This document shows positions 9,562 to 18,733 of a DNA stretch of 25,831 bases, in pieces. Position numbers and translations under genes: made by a program. The stretch spans positions 1 to 25,831 of the forward strand of contig JADKGF010000006.1 in NCBI GenBank assembly GCA_016717105.1, written 5' to 3'. The DNA comes from Saprospiraceae bacterium. GTDB taxonomy: Bacteria; Bacteroidota; Bacteroidia; Chitinophagales; Saprospiraceae. The notes beneath the pieces were generated by a model, which saw only the letters and a program-made list of their open reading frames with translations, did not search any database and was not told where the DNA came from. Position 1 is the stretch's first letter; each line of letters begins with the position of its first letter.

Positions 9562-11316
9562 TTATTTAGGAATACTTATGCCGGCACCAGAATATTTGAA
9601 AGTATTTGCTAGATATCCCGGTCTTTTTACCGTAGCAGATGACGTCCATTTTTTAGAAATGATGATTCTTTCTTCAGGTGCGTACATGAAGATGACGGGT
9701 TGATCTTCATAGATGGCGGACTGGATTTTTTTGTACAATTCCATTCTTTGGTCATCATTTTTGGTATGAATGATCTGGTCGATCATTTTATCTACTTCTG
9801 GATTGCGATAAGAAGTTTCATTGCTTCCATCGGGAATATCATTTTCAGAATGCCATTTGCTCAAATCATCCCACGCTTGTAAATCTTGTGAAAGAACAGA
9901 AGGAATGAGCTGATATTTTCTGGTTTTGATATGCTCTGCCCTGATGAGTTTAAAATCTTTTTCAGTGATTTTTATTTTTATTCCCGCTTTTGTAGCATTT
10001 TCCTGCAAGATGATGGCTATTTTTTTGCCTAATTCATGACCTGAAATCAACAATTCTAATTCTAATTCTTCCGATTTACCACCGACTTTGCGATCCAAGA
10101 TTCCATTGCCATCACCATCACTCCATCCAGCATCTGCAAGTAGCGTTTTGGCCTTTTCTATATCAAATTCGATGGGCGTAAGCGATGCATTGAATGTTTT
10201 TTTCAATGGATGAATCGGCGACACTGATTTAGTTCCTTTGTTTTTTTCTATGTTTTTAATGATATTGTCATTATCTACAAGATGTGCTAATGCCTTTCTG
10301 ACTCTGACGTCTTTGAGTTTAGAGTCTCCATTATTAAGTAAGATATAATACTGTTTCATCAATGCTGGATGATAAAACGAAAAGTATTGGTTGATGGCAG
10401 GATCTTGTTCTAAATTTTCATAATAATCACCACTGATTTCATTTATCAAATCGATTGATCCAGCTTTCAATTGAGTGACTGCTGTAACTTCGTCAGGAAT
10501 AATATGAAAAACCATTTTATCTGGTCCTTGCTGGAGTAATGGTTGATTTTTGGCTTTCGCCCAATAATTTGGTTTTTTCTCCAAGATGATATTTTGGTCT
10601 GCAGTCCAAGAAACGAATCGATATGGCCCTGATCCGTTTATTTTATCTCTTGAATAGGTATTACTATTAAATTGTGAAGCAAATTTCACCAACGTACTGT
10701 CGGCATTCAATTTATCTGCATTCTTTTCTGTGAAATCATGAAATTCATATTTTCCCAAAACATCAAGGCTATCATAGAAATATTTTGGATAGACTTCGAG
10801 ATTGATAGCAGTCTCAAGTGCCAGCATATAATCTTCAGCAAAGATGACCCTAAATTTCTTTTTATTTGCTGGATCTACGTTGATCTCTGAAATATGTTTC
10901 GTAAAATCCCGATATTTACCAGCATTGGTGGACGGTAGATTTATAGCCTTCAAAGTAAAAAGAAAGTCGTCGCCCGTGATAGGTGCGCCATTATCCCACT
11001 TTGCTTCGTCTATAAATTCAATATCAAAAGCTATTCCGCCCTTGTACTTTCCAGTGTCAATGGCCATTTCTGTAGGAATTTCTTTTATCAATAACGGACT
11101 TAATGTCAAATTATTGGGATCATAATCTGCCATGGGCAAATGAATATACTGATATATCTCTCTCGCTGTGGGATTAGGAAAAATCAGCGGATTGATACGT
11201 TCAGGATCCTTTTTAATTCTAATGTGAATGACATTTTCCTGAATTTTGGGGTCAGTCTTACATGCAAAAATGAATGAAACAATAATTGCAAGTAGAGAAA
11301 CTTTAATTGTATTCAT
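9562..11316 (-). CDS. Peptide-type ABC transporter substrate-binding lipoprotein (SBP_bac_5 family)
   Basis: Extracytoplasmic binding protein of about 584 residues that delivers peptides or related solutes to the two downstream permeases. I choose the start at 11316 rather than the longer frame from 11364. It gives a clean lipoprotein signal (MNTIKVSLLAIIVSFIFAC) with the lipid-anchored Cys, and a perfect -7 box (11340-11347) lies inside the longer version. Family features include an early DPERINPLIFPN stretch, WDNGAPITGDDFLFTLKA, the SGPYRFVSW segment, NGDSKLKDVRVRKALAHLVD, and C-terminal EDQPVIFMYAPEE. All are typical of the DppA/OppA family. First gene of a three-gene operon without ATPase genes in the window. 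Confidence 0.9.
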   Translation of the reverse strand: MNTIKVSLLAIIVSFIFACKTDPKIQENVIHIRIKKDPERINPLIFPNPTAREIYQYIHLPMADYDPNNLTLSPLLIKEIPTEMAIDTGKYKGGIAFDIEFIDEAKWDNGAPITGDDFLFTLKAINLPSTNAGKYRDFTKHISEINVDPANKKKFRVIFAEDYMLALETAINLEVYPKYFYDSLDVLGKYEFHDFTEKNADKLNADSTLVKFASQFNSNTYSRDKINGSGPYRFVSWTADQNIILEKKPNYWAKAKNQPLLQQGPDKMVFHIIPDEVTAVTQLKAGSIDLINEISGDYYENLEQDPAINQYFSFYHPALMKQYYILLNNGDSKLKDVRVRKALAHLVDNDNIIKNIEKNKGTKSVSPIHPLKKTFNASLTPIEFDIEKAKTLLADAGWSDGDGNGILDRKVGGKSEELELELLISGHELGKKIAIILQENATKAGIKIKITEKDFKLIRAEHIKTRKYQLIPSVLSQDLQAWDDLSKWHSENDIPDGSNETSYRNPEVDKMIDQIIHTKNDDQRMELYKKIQSAIYEDQPVIFMYAPEERIIISKKWTSSATVKRPGYLANTFKYSGAGISIPK

Positions 11317-11339
11317 TTTAAATGAGTCATTATTTGATA

Positions 11340-11371
11340 CAAAGCTATTTATCTTATACCACAAATGGAAA
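11340..11371 (-). promoter_or_regulatory. Candidate promoter of the ABC operon
   Basis: On the minus strand: TTTC (11368-11371), a 20-bp spacer, then TAGCTTTG (11340-11347), a full match to TAnnTTTG. The expected transcript start near 11333 is just ahead of the preferred start codon at 11316 and downstream of the alternative one at 11364, so it supports the shorter protein. Confidence 0.4.
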
Positions 11372-11716
11372 TGTTTGTCATGAATTTATCGTAATATTTT
11401 TATTTTGGAAAGAATAGTTGCCATCATTTTTCTTTTTATCGGCCCAAAAGATTGGTACGACCAAAATTGTGTATTTTTGTAAAATATTTAAATCACAGTA
11501 ATAAATATAGGGCATGATCCCGAAATGGGTGAAATAATTGAAACCTAAGATGCAATCCCTTGTAAAAATAGAAAAGCGGCTTGGTTTTGGTACTATTTCA
11601 TCCTAAAGCTTGGCAGGTTTAACTGAAAATTGCAACAATTGTGTCAAATTTTCAAGCTTAAGTATGAATATAAAGAAGCAGCATGTACCTGAGTAGTTAC
11701 ATAACATATAATAATC
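11372..11716. other. Divergent intergenic region without a gene
   Basis: About 345 bp between the ABC operon promoter and the epimerase gene. A plus-strand TATTTTTG (11472-11479) matches the -7 consensus but lies about 240 bp before the next gene and lacks a good -33 element. A loose inverted repeat pairs AAGCTT (11606-11611) and GAAAATT (11625-11631) with AATTTTC-AAGCTT (11647-11659), a possible RNA fold in the leader. No coding frame with recognisable content was seen. Confidence 0.35.
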
Positions 11717-12643
11717 ATGGAATTAAAAAAGGAGATCATTTGGCTGGCAGGAGGCGACGGACTCATAGGGAATTTCCTTACAAATTCGCTTTTTGCTGAT
11801 GAGTTTCATTGGCTTATTTTCACTCGAAAGATTAAAAAATCACACAGGCCGAATGTCGAATATGTACTGTGGAATACGGAGACTCAAACAATCCCTGACG
11901 ATATACTCAGACCTGACCATATTATAAATCTGGCAGGAGCGGGTATTGCTGATCGCCTATGGACAGCAGCTCGAAAGCAAATAATAATTGCAAGCAGGGT
12001 AAATAGCGCTCTTACCATCAAAAACTACCTTGAGAAGCATCAAATCACACCTTCAACATATATATCTGCTTCTGCAATAGGGTATTACGGTGACCTTGGC
12101 GAGGATCTCGCTGACGAATCTAGTAACAAAGGCAATGGTTTCTTGGCACATTGTTGTGGCTTGTGGGAAGCTGCTGCAAAAGAAACTGGGAGTTTGTGTA
12201 AACGCACAATTATCCTTCGATTTGGATTGGTATTAAGTACAAAAGGTGGCGTTTTGGCAAGGATGTTGATGACAAAACCGATTAGATTATTTCAGTATTT
12301 TGGCAATGGTCGGCAATGGTACTCTTGGATACATATCCAGGATGCTGTTGAAATTATTTATACTTTAATACGCAACACACAATGTGTAGGTGTGTACAAT
12401 CTTGTGTCGCCTGATCCCATCAACAATCGAGAAATGATGCAAGATATCATGAAAACGAACAATTGGAAAGGTATCTTGCTTTCTGTTCCTACTTTTGCGT
12501 TAAAGTGGATGCTAGGTGAGATGGCTTCAGTTGTTTTGGATTCAACAAAAGTAAAACCCACGGCCTTATTGAATTTTGGGTATAAATTTAATTTTTTGCG
12601 ACCAGGTGAAGCTGTAAAGGACTTGATAACAAAAAAGCTTTGA
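11717..12643 (+). CDS. TIGR01777-type NAD(P)-dependent epimerase (SDR superfamily, YfcH-like)
   Basis: Intact 308-residue cytosolic protein of the extended short-chain dehydrogenase type, TIGR01777/SULA-like group. Residues 8-20 form the Rossmann glycine motif, here WLAGGDGLIGNFL, where most relatives have GGTGFIG. NLAGAGIADRLWT (about residues 75-88) and ISASAIGYYGD (about 115-126, with the YYG element) are family signatures. The middle has RFGLVLSTKGGVL, then YSWIHIQDAV and a C-terminal half resembling DUF1731 with the end FLRPGEAVKDL. The biochemical substrate of this family is generally unknown. The stop codon directly abuts the stop of the convergent OmpA-family gene, with no spacer and no hairpin between them. 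Confidence 0.9.
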   Translation: MELKKEIIWLAGGDGLIGNFLTNSLFADEFHWLIFTRKIKKSHRPNVEYVLWNTETQTIPDDILRPDHIINLAGAGIADRLWTAARKQIIIASRVNSALTIKNYLEKHQITPSTYISASAIGYYGDLGEDLADESSNKGNGFLAHCCGLWEAAAKETGSLCKRTIILRFGLVLSTKGGVLARMLMTKPIRLFQYFGNGRQWYSWIHIQDAVEIIYTLIRNTQCVGVYNLVSPDPINNREMMQDIMKTNNWKGILLSVPTFALKWMLGEMASVVLDSTKVKPTALLNFGYKFNFLRPGEAVKDLITKKL

Positions 12644-13813
12644 TTAGCTATTCAGATTAAGAATTTTAATTTCAACTCTTTGATTTTTGGTACGACCATA
12701 AGCTGTTTTATTGTCTGCTATTGGTTTTTTCTTACCATATCCTTTAAATTGAACTTTGGATGGATCGACACCTTTTTCAACTAGATACTCGGCCACTGAT
12801 TTAGCTCTTGCTGTGCTCAACCGATCGCAATATTCATCAGGTGGAGTACCGTTCGTATGGCCGCCTATTTCTATTATGACCTCATCTGTGGACATCAAAA
12901 AGCCATAAATATCATCCAATACTTCATACGATGTACGATCTATCGTAGCTGAGTCTGCTTTGAAAAGCAGGTTTTTAATTTCGATGGTTTGACCTTGTTT
13001 TGCCTTGCCTTTATTGAGTTCATGCAAAATCTTGGGCTTGAAATTTTTAGTTGCAGCAATTGCTACAGGAGAATCTTTAGATGTTGGGGTATTGACAGGT
13101 GTTGGATTTTTTTTGCGTTTGTGTGGTGGTAGCTTACTTTTGGCACTTGCGAATGGTGGCTCTCCAGGACAAGGTACTCTTATGAAAGCTGATGCACCAT
13201 CGACAAGGAGATTGCCATTATAAGGCATTAAAGTCGGTGTCTTATAAAATGCTGAAAATGTGATGGAGCGTATATTGGATTTAGGTCTAATTTCAAAGGT
13301 GTTGATTTGCCAACTTGAATTAGTAACAGGATTCGATTCTGCGAGCAACTCTCTTTCGTTGCAAAAACCTGAGCCGCCCCAAATTCTCAATACAGCAGGT
13401 GTAACATAATTGGCTTCTTCATTTGACATACGACTTCTGCTAACATATTTTTCAGCGCGAGCTAAGTGTATAGAGAATTTATAGCATTTACCTGCTTCCA
13501 ACATTGAATCTATCCGTACAGAAACAGATTCATAAGTTCCATTGTCTCTTACGACCATGCCTAAATAGGTCTTTCTATCTGAAGCGGGTAAATTATTGTT
13601 CCAATATCCATTGGGATGAATATCTGGTGGTGATTCCATAGGGAAATTTATTTTTCCGCAATCAAACCAACCGGAGATACCATCCATAGCTTCTCCACCT
13701 CTTTTGGGAGTATCTTCAAAACTAGGATTTTTTAATCTGATTGTATCAGACTGGGCAGATATCAGTGTGATATTAACAGATAACAATAAAAATACAAAAA
13801 TTCCTTTATACAT
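12644..13813 (-). CDS. OmpA-family outer-membrane protein with an N-terminal beta-sandwich-like domain
   Basis: Intact, about 389 residues. The start at 13813 is preferred over 13834 because it begins directly at a signal peptide (MYKGIFVFLLLSVNITLISAQ). Residues about 20-215 form a domain starting LKNPSFEDTPKRGG and containing GWFDCG, PPDIHPNG, TYLGMVVRDNGTYES, RIWGGSGFCNERELLAES and PYNGNLLVDGASA. The pattern suggests a carbohydrate-binding-module or galactose-binding-like fold, which is inference. A Lys/Pro-rich linker follows. Residues about 270-389 are an OmpA C-terminal peptidoglycan-binding domain (IEIKNLLFKADSATI, EIGGHTNGTPPDEYCDRLSTARAKSV, VQFKGYGKKKPIADN, NQRVEIKIL) with the usual Asn/Asp and Arg positions. 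The protein probably anchors the outer membrane to the cell wall while showing its N-terminal domain. A diverged copy of the N-terminal domain lies just upstream. Confidence 0.9.
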   Translation of the reverse strand: MYKGIFVFLLLSVNITLISAQSDTIRLKNPSFEDTPKRGGEAMDGISGWFDCGKINFPMESPPDIHPNGYWNNNLPASDRKTYLGMVVRDNGTYESVSVRIDSMLEAGKCYKFSIHLARAEKYVSRSRMSNEEANYVTPAVLRIWGGSGFCNERELLAESNPVTNSSWQINTFEIRPKSNIRSITFSAFYKTPTLMPYNGNLLVDGASAFIRVPCPGEPPFASAKSKLPPHKRKKNPTPVNTPTSKDSPVAIAATKNFKPKILHELNKGKAKQGQTIEIKNLLFKADSATIDRTSYEVLDDIYGFLMSTDEVIIEIGGHTNGTPPDEYCDRLSTARAKSVAEYLVEKGVDPSKVQFKGYGKKKPIADNKTAYGRTKNQRVEIKILNLNS

Positions 13814-14515
13814 GAAACTATAAAAACAGATCAATTATGGAGTATAACGCACAAAAATAGTGCTTTTGTTGTAGATAAGTCTTGATTAACGCAAAATTAA
13901 CTACCAATACAAGAAAATGTTTTATTGACTAATTTGTACTATGTCTGAAATTTTGTCCACAAGAATATTGCCACAATAAAGGTATCATTGTATTAGGCAC
14001 ATAAAAAGCTGATAAAGTGATTGATCGCATATTTTTTGGGGTTTTATTTCAAAGGTCTCGTGCCAGCTCGTATTTGTAACTGGTTTCGATTCTGCAAGTA
14101 ATTCTCTTTCGTTACAAAATCCTGATCCACCCCAAATTCTCAATACAGCTGGAGTAACATAATTTGCTTCATTACCAGTTAACCTACTTTTGCTGATATA
14201 ATTTTCAGCACGTGCGATGTAGATGGAAAATTTATAAGTCTTTCCAGCTTTTAACAGGGGAATCTATTCGTATGAAAATTGATTCATAAGTACCATTATC
14301 TCTCACGACCATACCTAAATATGTTTCCCCGTGTTGGGCTTCTAAATTTACACCCCAAATATTGTTGGGATGAATATCTGGCGGTGATTCCATAGGGAAA
14401 TTTATTTTTCCGCAATCAAACCAACCGGAGATTCCATCATACCTTCTCCACCTCTTTTTGGGGTATCTTCAAAACTCAGGTTTTTTTAATCTGATTGTAT
14501 CAGACTGGGCAGATG
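13160..14515 (-). repeat. Tandem duplication of about 600 bp (N-terminal domain of the OmpA-family gene)
   Basis: 13160-13770 and 13925-14515 are direct repeats with strong DNA identity. The stretches encoding PAVLRIWGGSGFCNERELLAES and ISGWFDCGKINFPMESPPD are almost base-for-base the same. The best-conserved blocks are the signal-peptide junction and the central domain; the 3' ends diverge. The sequence similarity is seen directly; the order of events is inferred. Confidence 0.8.
13852..13859 (-). promoter_or_regulatory. Candidate -7 box of the OmpA-family gene
   Basis: Minus-strand TATTTTTG matches TAnnTTTG fully and sits about 38 bp before the preferred start codon. No TTTG is found at the expected 19-21 bp upstream, so support is partial. 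Confidence 0.3.
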
Positions 14516-14575
14516 TAATTATAGAAGCTAACAGGCAAATGAAAGTTAAAAATTGAATTTTGACATAGATGACAT
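13922..14575 (-). pseudogene. Tandem paralog of the OmpA-family N-terminal domain, lacking the OmpA domain, frame broken
   Basis: Joining frames gives about 215 residues closely similar to the N-terminal half of the neighbouring OmpA-family protein. It has a signal peptide ending ITSAQSDTIRL, then FEDTPKRGGE, GISGWFDCGKINFPMESPPD, TYLGMVVRDNGTYES, RAENYISKSRL, NYVTPAVLRIWGGSGFCNER and GNILVDKISDIVQISQ followed by TAA (13922-13924). It therefore ends where the partner would enter its linker and has no OmpA module. At least six single-base indels interrupt it, for example after the A7 run at the LKKP position, in the CCCC of the DSL segment, and in the A6 run before NMRS. The ATG at 14573-14575 is one base out of frame with the signal peptide. 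Either it is a decaying duplicate, or a real stand-alone exported domain with sequence errors. Confidence 0.75.
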
Positions 14576-14684
14576 TTTTTGTTGTGTTTTAATTTTGATG
14601 TCCAAAAGTATATGTTTTATTTTATACAATTGAATACACATTGTGTATTTTTATTCAATCTGTCAAAAAATTACTACAATAACA

Positions 14685-16052
14685 TCATTTGTGTGACGGT
14701 ATATCGATGCCTTTCATTTTCCGGTACATCTCTGTAGCGTATCCATCCGTCATACCAGATACAAAAAATCAAGGACACTCATGGCTTTTTCGTAAGCGCT
14801 AACGTGGTCATTAGCTAGGTTGTATTGATCTGGAATCAGGCGTAGGCATTTTTTTGTAATGGAGAACGATTTTCACTAAGTACTGCTGATAAATACAGAT
14901 AAAATTTCTGACATGACATTATAACCAGCTATCTCTACCTCGATGACCGAAGGATGATTGTAAATCTTATTAATGGATATCTCATTTATTTTTCAAGATA
15001 TGGACAAAATTTCTCTACATCATCCATCAGCGTGCTGTTAAATTTTCCTTGTAAAATTGCCTCGCTGTTTGTTTCAAATACTTCCGCAGCCTTCATCACC
15101 AAACCATTGATACACTTGGCTCTCAAATAGGAAATTGCTTCATTATTGTCCGTAATTTTTGTCAAAACTTCTTTAGTACGCGCGACATTGTCTTGTAAAT
15201 CGGCCAATAGCGATAGAAAATAGTGCTCTGTGTCAGTACGAGACAATATGCCTATCCTGTGTGCATCTTCCATATCGATGATACGGTAACAGATATCATC
15301 CGCAGCTTCTACCAAGTAAACAAATGGATGGCGGTGGGCAATATTGTTTTCTTTGGACAATCCGAACTCGTTGATCACATTTTCGAAAGCATTTTGATCA
15401 GATAGAAAGTATCCGTACTTCTTGCGATGGGTCAGATTTTTGTCCATTTGAGAAGAAGCACAAGGATATTTTAATATTGAAGCTAATGTGACAAACATCA
15501 AACGTTGGCCACCTTCTAGTTTACCTTTAAATTGCCTTGTCAAAAGTCTTAAAGCATTGGCATTGCCTTCAAAATTTGTCAAATCTTTCCATTGTTCAGC
15601 ATCAAAATGCGACCTAAGGCTTTTGATTGATGACCATAGAAGCATTGACTTCAAAATAATGTGAAATGGCTTTTTTCGCCCGAATGACCAAATGCTGGAT
15701 TGCCCAAATCATGAGCCAAGCAAGCGGAAGCGACTACACCAGAAAGTTCGTAAGTATAAAATGCCTTTTGATCTTCTGTAAATGTGGCATGGTGATGGTC
15801 GATAAGTGATTGTCCTACCAATGAACCTAAAGATCGACCAACGGATGCTACTTCTAGCGAATGCGTGAGTCTGTTATGTACAAATACATTGCCCGGCAAC
15901 GGAAAAACCTGGGTCTTATTTTGCAATCTACGAAAGGCCGATAAAAATATGATACGGTCATAATCCCTTGTAAACTCTGATCTCATTCCCGGTGTACCAG
16001 ATGCCTGATATCCATATCTACGGTATGAAATACATTCTCCCCAATGCTGCAT
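14685..16052 (-). pseudogene. dgt: dGTPase-like HD-domain triphosphohydrolase, frame broken
   Basis: Deoxyguanosinetriphosphate triphosphohydrolase-like protein, which splits dNTPs into deoxynucleoside and triphosphate. Assembled length is about 455 residues, normal for the family. The first frame (16052 to 15651) carries RSEFTRDYDRIIFLSAFRRLQNKTQV-type sequence, the HD-domain His in NRLTHSLEV, and the HD pair in CLAHDLGNPAFGHSGE. An extra base in a run of six T (15671-15676) shifts the frame. The middle (to 14986) has NFEGNANALRLLTR, YLVEAADDICYRIIDMEDA and GLVMKAAEVF. A missing A near 14988 and two more indels lead to the C-terminal part: IEVEIAGYNV, CLRLIPDQYN, MTDGYATEMYRKMKGIDIP, stop 14685-14687. 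All metal-binding residues are present, so a working gene with sequence errors is likely. Confidence 0.88.
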
Positions 16053-16071
16053 GCGTCGTTGATTATTTGCA

Positions 16072-16079
16072 CAAAGGTA
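16072..16079 (-). promoter_or_regulatory. Candidate -7 box of dgt
   Basis: Minus-strand TACCTTTG matches TAnnTTTG completely and lies 20 bp before the dgt start codon, implying a very short leader. No TTTG is found at the -33 position. Confidence 0.3.
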
Positions 16080-16405
16080 CTATAAAGATTTTGAAAATGG
16101 GTGGAGGGTAAGGACTTTTGGTAAAAACGGTAAATCTAAATTATAGTTCATAAACCTATCAAATTTTCATATCTAGTTATGAATTTCAATGTGTTAGGAT
16201 TTTTTTTAATTTAGATTGCTACTATAACATCAATTTTCTTATAAATTTTTGGTATAAATTAATGGTAATCATACACCCTTTGAAATTTTTATATTATAAA
16301 TATAGGTGGTATTTAGAAATTAATCTCTAATATTGTCCGTTCCTGCCATTTGAAGTATAAATTCCTTGTACTTGATATTTTCTTTATTGTAATTTTTTAA
16401 ATATA
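16080..16405. other. Divergent intergenic region between dgt and the ilv operon
   Basis: About 325 bp, very AT-rich. It must hold the promoter of the ilv operon, but no plus-strand TTTG-N19-21-TAnnTTTG pair is evident. A TTTG at 16279-16282 is followed only by poor -7 candidates. I looked for a leader peptide rich in Ile/Val/Leu codons with an attenuator hairpin and saw none. Confidence 0.35.
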
Positions 16406-18085
16406 ATGCTCAATAAATATAGTCGCACCATTACCCAAGATGTCACCCAACCTGCTGCACAAGCGATGTTGTATGGTATTGGATTGACCACGGAAGATCT
16501 GGCTAAAGCACAAGTGGGTATAGTCAGTATGGGATATGATGGCAATACTTGCAATATGCATCTTAATGATTTGGCAAAAAGAAATCAAAAAAGGAGTCTG
16601 GGCGCAAGATTTGGTTGGGTTGATATTCAATACCATAGGTGTAAGTGATGGCATAAGTAATGGTACTGATGGGATGCGTTATTCTTTGGTATCGAGAGAT
16701 ATTATTGCGGATAGTATAGAGACAGTATGTGGTGCACAATATTATGATGCCTTGATTGCAGTACCTGGATGTGACAAAAACATGCCTGGGGCCATTATGG
16801 CTATGGGCAGATTGGATAGACCCTGCTATCATGGTGTATGGTGTACAATAGCGCGCGGGTCACTATACAAGGACAGGATTTAAGTATCGTTTGGCTTTTG
16901 AGGCTTTGGGACAGAAGGTGGCATGAACCATTACCGAAGATGACTTCAAGGCATCATCCGGGCACGCTTGTCCTGGCGCTGGCGCATGCGGTGGTATGTA
17001 CACTGCCAATACCATGGCTAGTGCTATAGAAGCATTGGGCATGAGCTTGCCTTATTCTTCATCCAATCCTGCTTTGAGTCCCGAAAAACAACAAGAATGT
17101 ATCAATGCGGGAGCCGCTATTAGACTTTTTTGTTGGAAAGGATATAAAGCCATCGATATCATGACCAGAGAAAGCCTTTGAAAATGCAATTACAATCATC
17201 ATGGTTTTGGGAGGAAGTACCAATAAGATTCTTGCATTTGTCCGCTATGGCCAAAAGCGTAGGTGTATCATTGACGCAAGATGATTTTCAGACTATAAGT
17301 GATAAAATCCCTGTACTCGCAGACCTGAAACCAAGTGGTAAATATTTGATGCAAGATTTGCACGAAATAGGAGGTATCCCAGCGGTAATGAAATATTTAT
17401 TATCCAAAGGTTTGTTGCATGGCGAATGCTTCACTGTGACTGGCAAAACCATTACTGAAAATTTAGAGCATGTCTCAGACCTTGATTTTGGCAAACAAGA
17501 TATCATTCTCCCATTAGAATCTCCAATAAAGGCAACAGGACATTACAAATATTGAGCGTAATCTAGCTTCTGCACTAAAGGTGGTGTGGCTAAAATCTCA
17601 GGTAAAGAGTGGGAGAATTATTTACAGGTCCAGCTAAGAGTTTTTGATGGGAGAAAAATGCTCATTGAAGGTATTGCCCAAAAAAAGTAAAAGCTGGTGA
17701 CGTTGTAGTGATCAGATATGTTGGACCTAAAGGAGCTCCGGGTATGCCGGAGATATCAAACCTACTTCCGCAACCATGGGAGCAGACTTGCAAAAGTGTG
17801 GCACCCATTACTGATGGTAGATTTAGTGGTGGCACCCATGGATGTTGTTGGTCATATTACACCAGAAGCATATGATGGTGTACAATTGCCTTAGTGCAAG
17901 ATGATGATATCATTACTTTAGATGTAAGTAGTAAAATGATGACTTTACACATTTCAGATGCCAGAATGGTGCAACCAAAAAATAATTGGAAACAGCCACC
18001 ACTTGCCGTGAAAAATGGTGCATTGTATAAGTACGCTAGAAGTGTGAAAGATGCTTCTGAAGGCTGTGTGACAGATGAATTTTGA
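16406..18085 (+). pseudogene. ilvD: Dihydroxy-acid dehydratase, frame broken
   Basis: Catalyses dehydration of 2,3-dihydroxy-3-methylvalerate and 2,3-dihydroxyisovalerate to the 2-oxo acids of isoleucine and valine. Joined length is about 559 residues, the family norm. The three Fe-S ligand cysteines are all readable: DGNTCNMH (about residue 49), VPGCDKNMPG (about 122) and GACGGMYTANTMAS (about 195). Also seen are GVSDGISNGTDGMRYSLVSR, NPALSPEKQQECINAGAAI, VLGGSTN, KPSGKYLMQDLHEIGG, VVVIRYVGPKGAPGMPE, ITDGRFSGGTHG and the end ARSVKDASEGCVTDEF. At least eight single-base indels break the frame, beginning with an extra A near 16580. It heads the ilv cluster. No key residue is lost, so an active gene with sequence errors is more likely than decay. 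Confidence 0.92.
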
Positions 18086-18118
18086 CATTTAATTTATAAA
18101 TAAACATTCCAAAAAATC

Positions 18119-18733
18119 ATGACCCAACAATACTCTCTTTGATATCGCAAAATATAATCAATGGGCAAATACTAAAGTCATTGAATGGCTTAATTGCTTG
18201 ACGGATGACCAATCGGAATCAACCTTTGGTGAGTAGTTTTCCTTCAATTGCCGAAACAGTTTTGCATATCGTGGCCGCTGAACAAGTTTGGTATGAAAGA
18301 CTCATGAATATTGAAAATCCCAATTGGCTACCATTTACATTCCAAAGGCGATAGACTTGATACCTTAAGATTGTGGGAAAATAGTAGTCAATTATTAGTA
18401 GAATTTTATAGTAAATATGCAGAATGAGCACCTAGCAAGTCTTCAACATTATAAAGAATCAATGGAGAAGCTTTCACTCAGGCCGGTTTGTGAACCACTT
18501 TCACATGTTCTAAAATCATTCTACCTATCATCGTGGTCAGTTAGGTTACAATGTTGCGCCAAGTTGGATTTATAGAAGTATCATCTACCGACCTTTTATT
18601 ATATTATAGAAAACAGAAATCAGTTAAATCCTGTGACAAATCAATAAATGATATTAAATCTTTCATCAAACAGGAATTCTCAAAATCAATTCAGTATATA
18701 AACATTTTAAACGATCAATCAATCACAGTATGA
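18119..18733 (+). pseudogene. DinB/YfiT-family metal-binding protein, frame broken
   Basis: Small four-helix-bundle protein of the DinB superfamily, many members of which bind a divalent metal through three His. The N-terminus reads SLFDIAKYNQWANTKVIEWL once an extra T near 18143 is ignored. FPSIAETVLHIVAAEQVWYERL carries the first conserved His. The second pair is in the motif H-M-F-N-H-S-T-Y-H-R-G-Q (18502-18540), readable with small indels, followed by TMLRQVGFIEVSSTDLLLYYR, a typical C-terminus. About 40 further residues run to a TGA at 18731-18733 that overlaps the ilvB ATG. Family members are usually about 150-170 residues, so the true stop may be earlier. Its reaction is unknown. It sits between ilvD and ilvB on the same strand and so is probably co-transcribed. 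Confidence 0.75.

Noticed and set aside
11472..11479. TATTTTTG as the promoter of the epimerase gene
   Set aside because: Perfect -7 match but about 240 bp from the gene and without a -33 element; chance matches are common in AT-rich DNA.
16080..16405. Ile/Val/Leu attenuator leader or T-box ahead of ilvD
   Set aside because: No short frame rich in branched-chain codons and no stem-loop followed by a T-run could be found.
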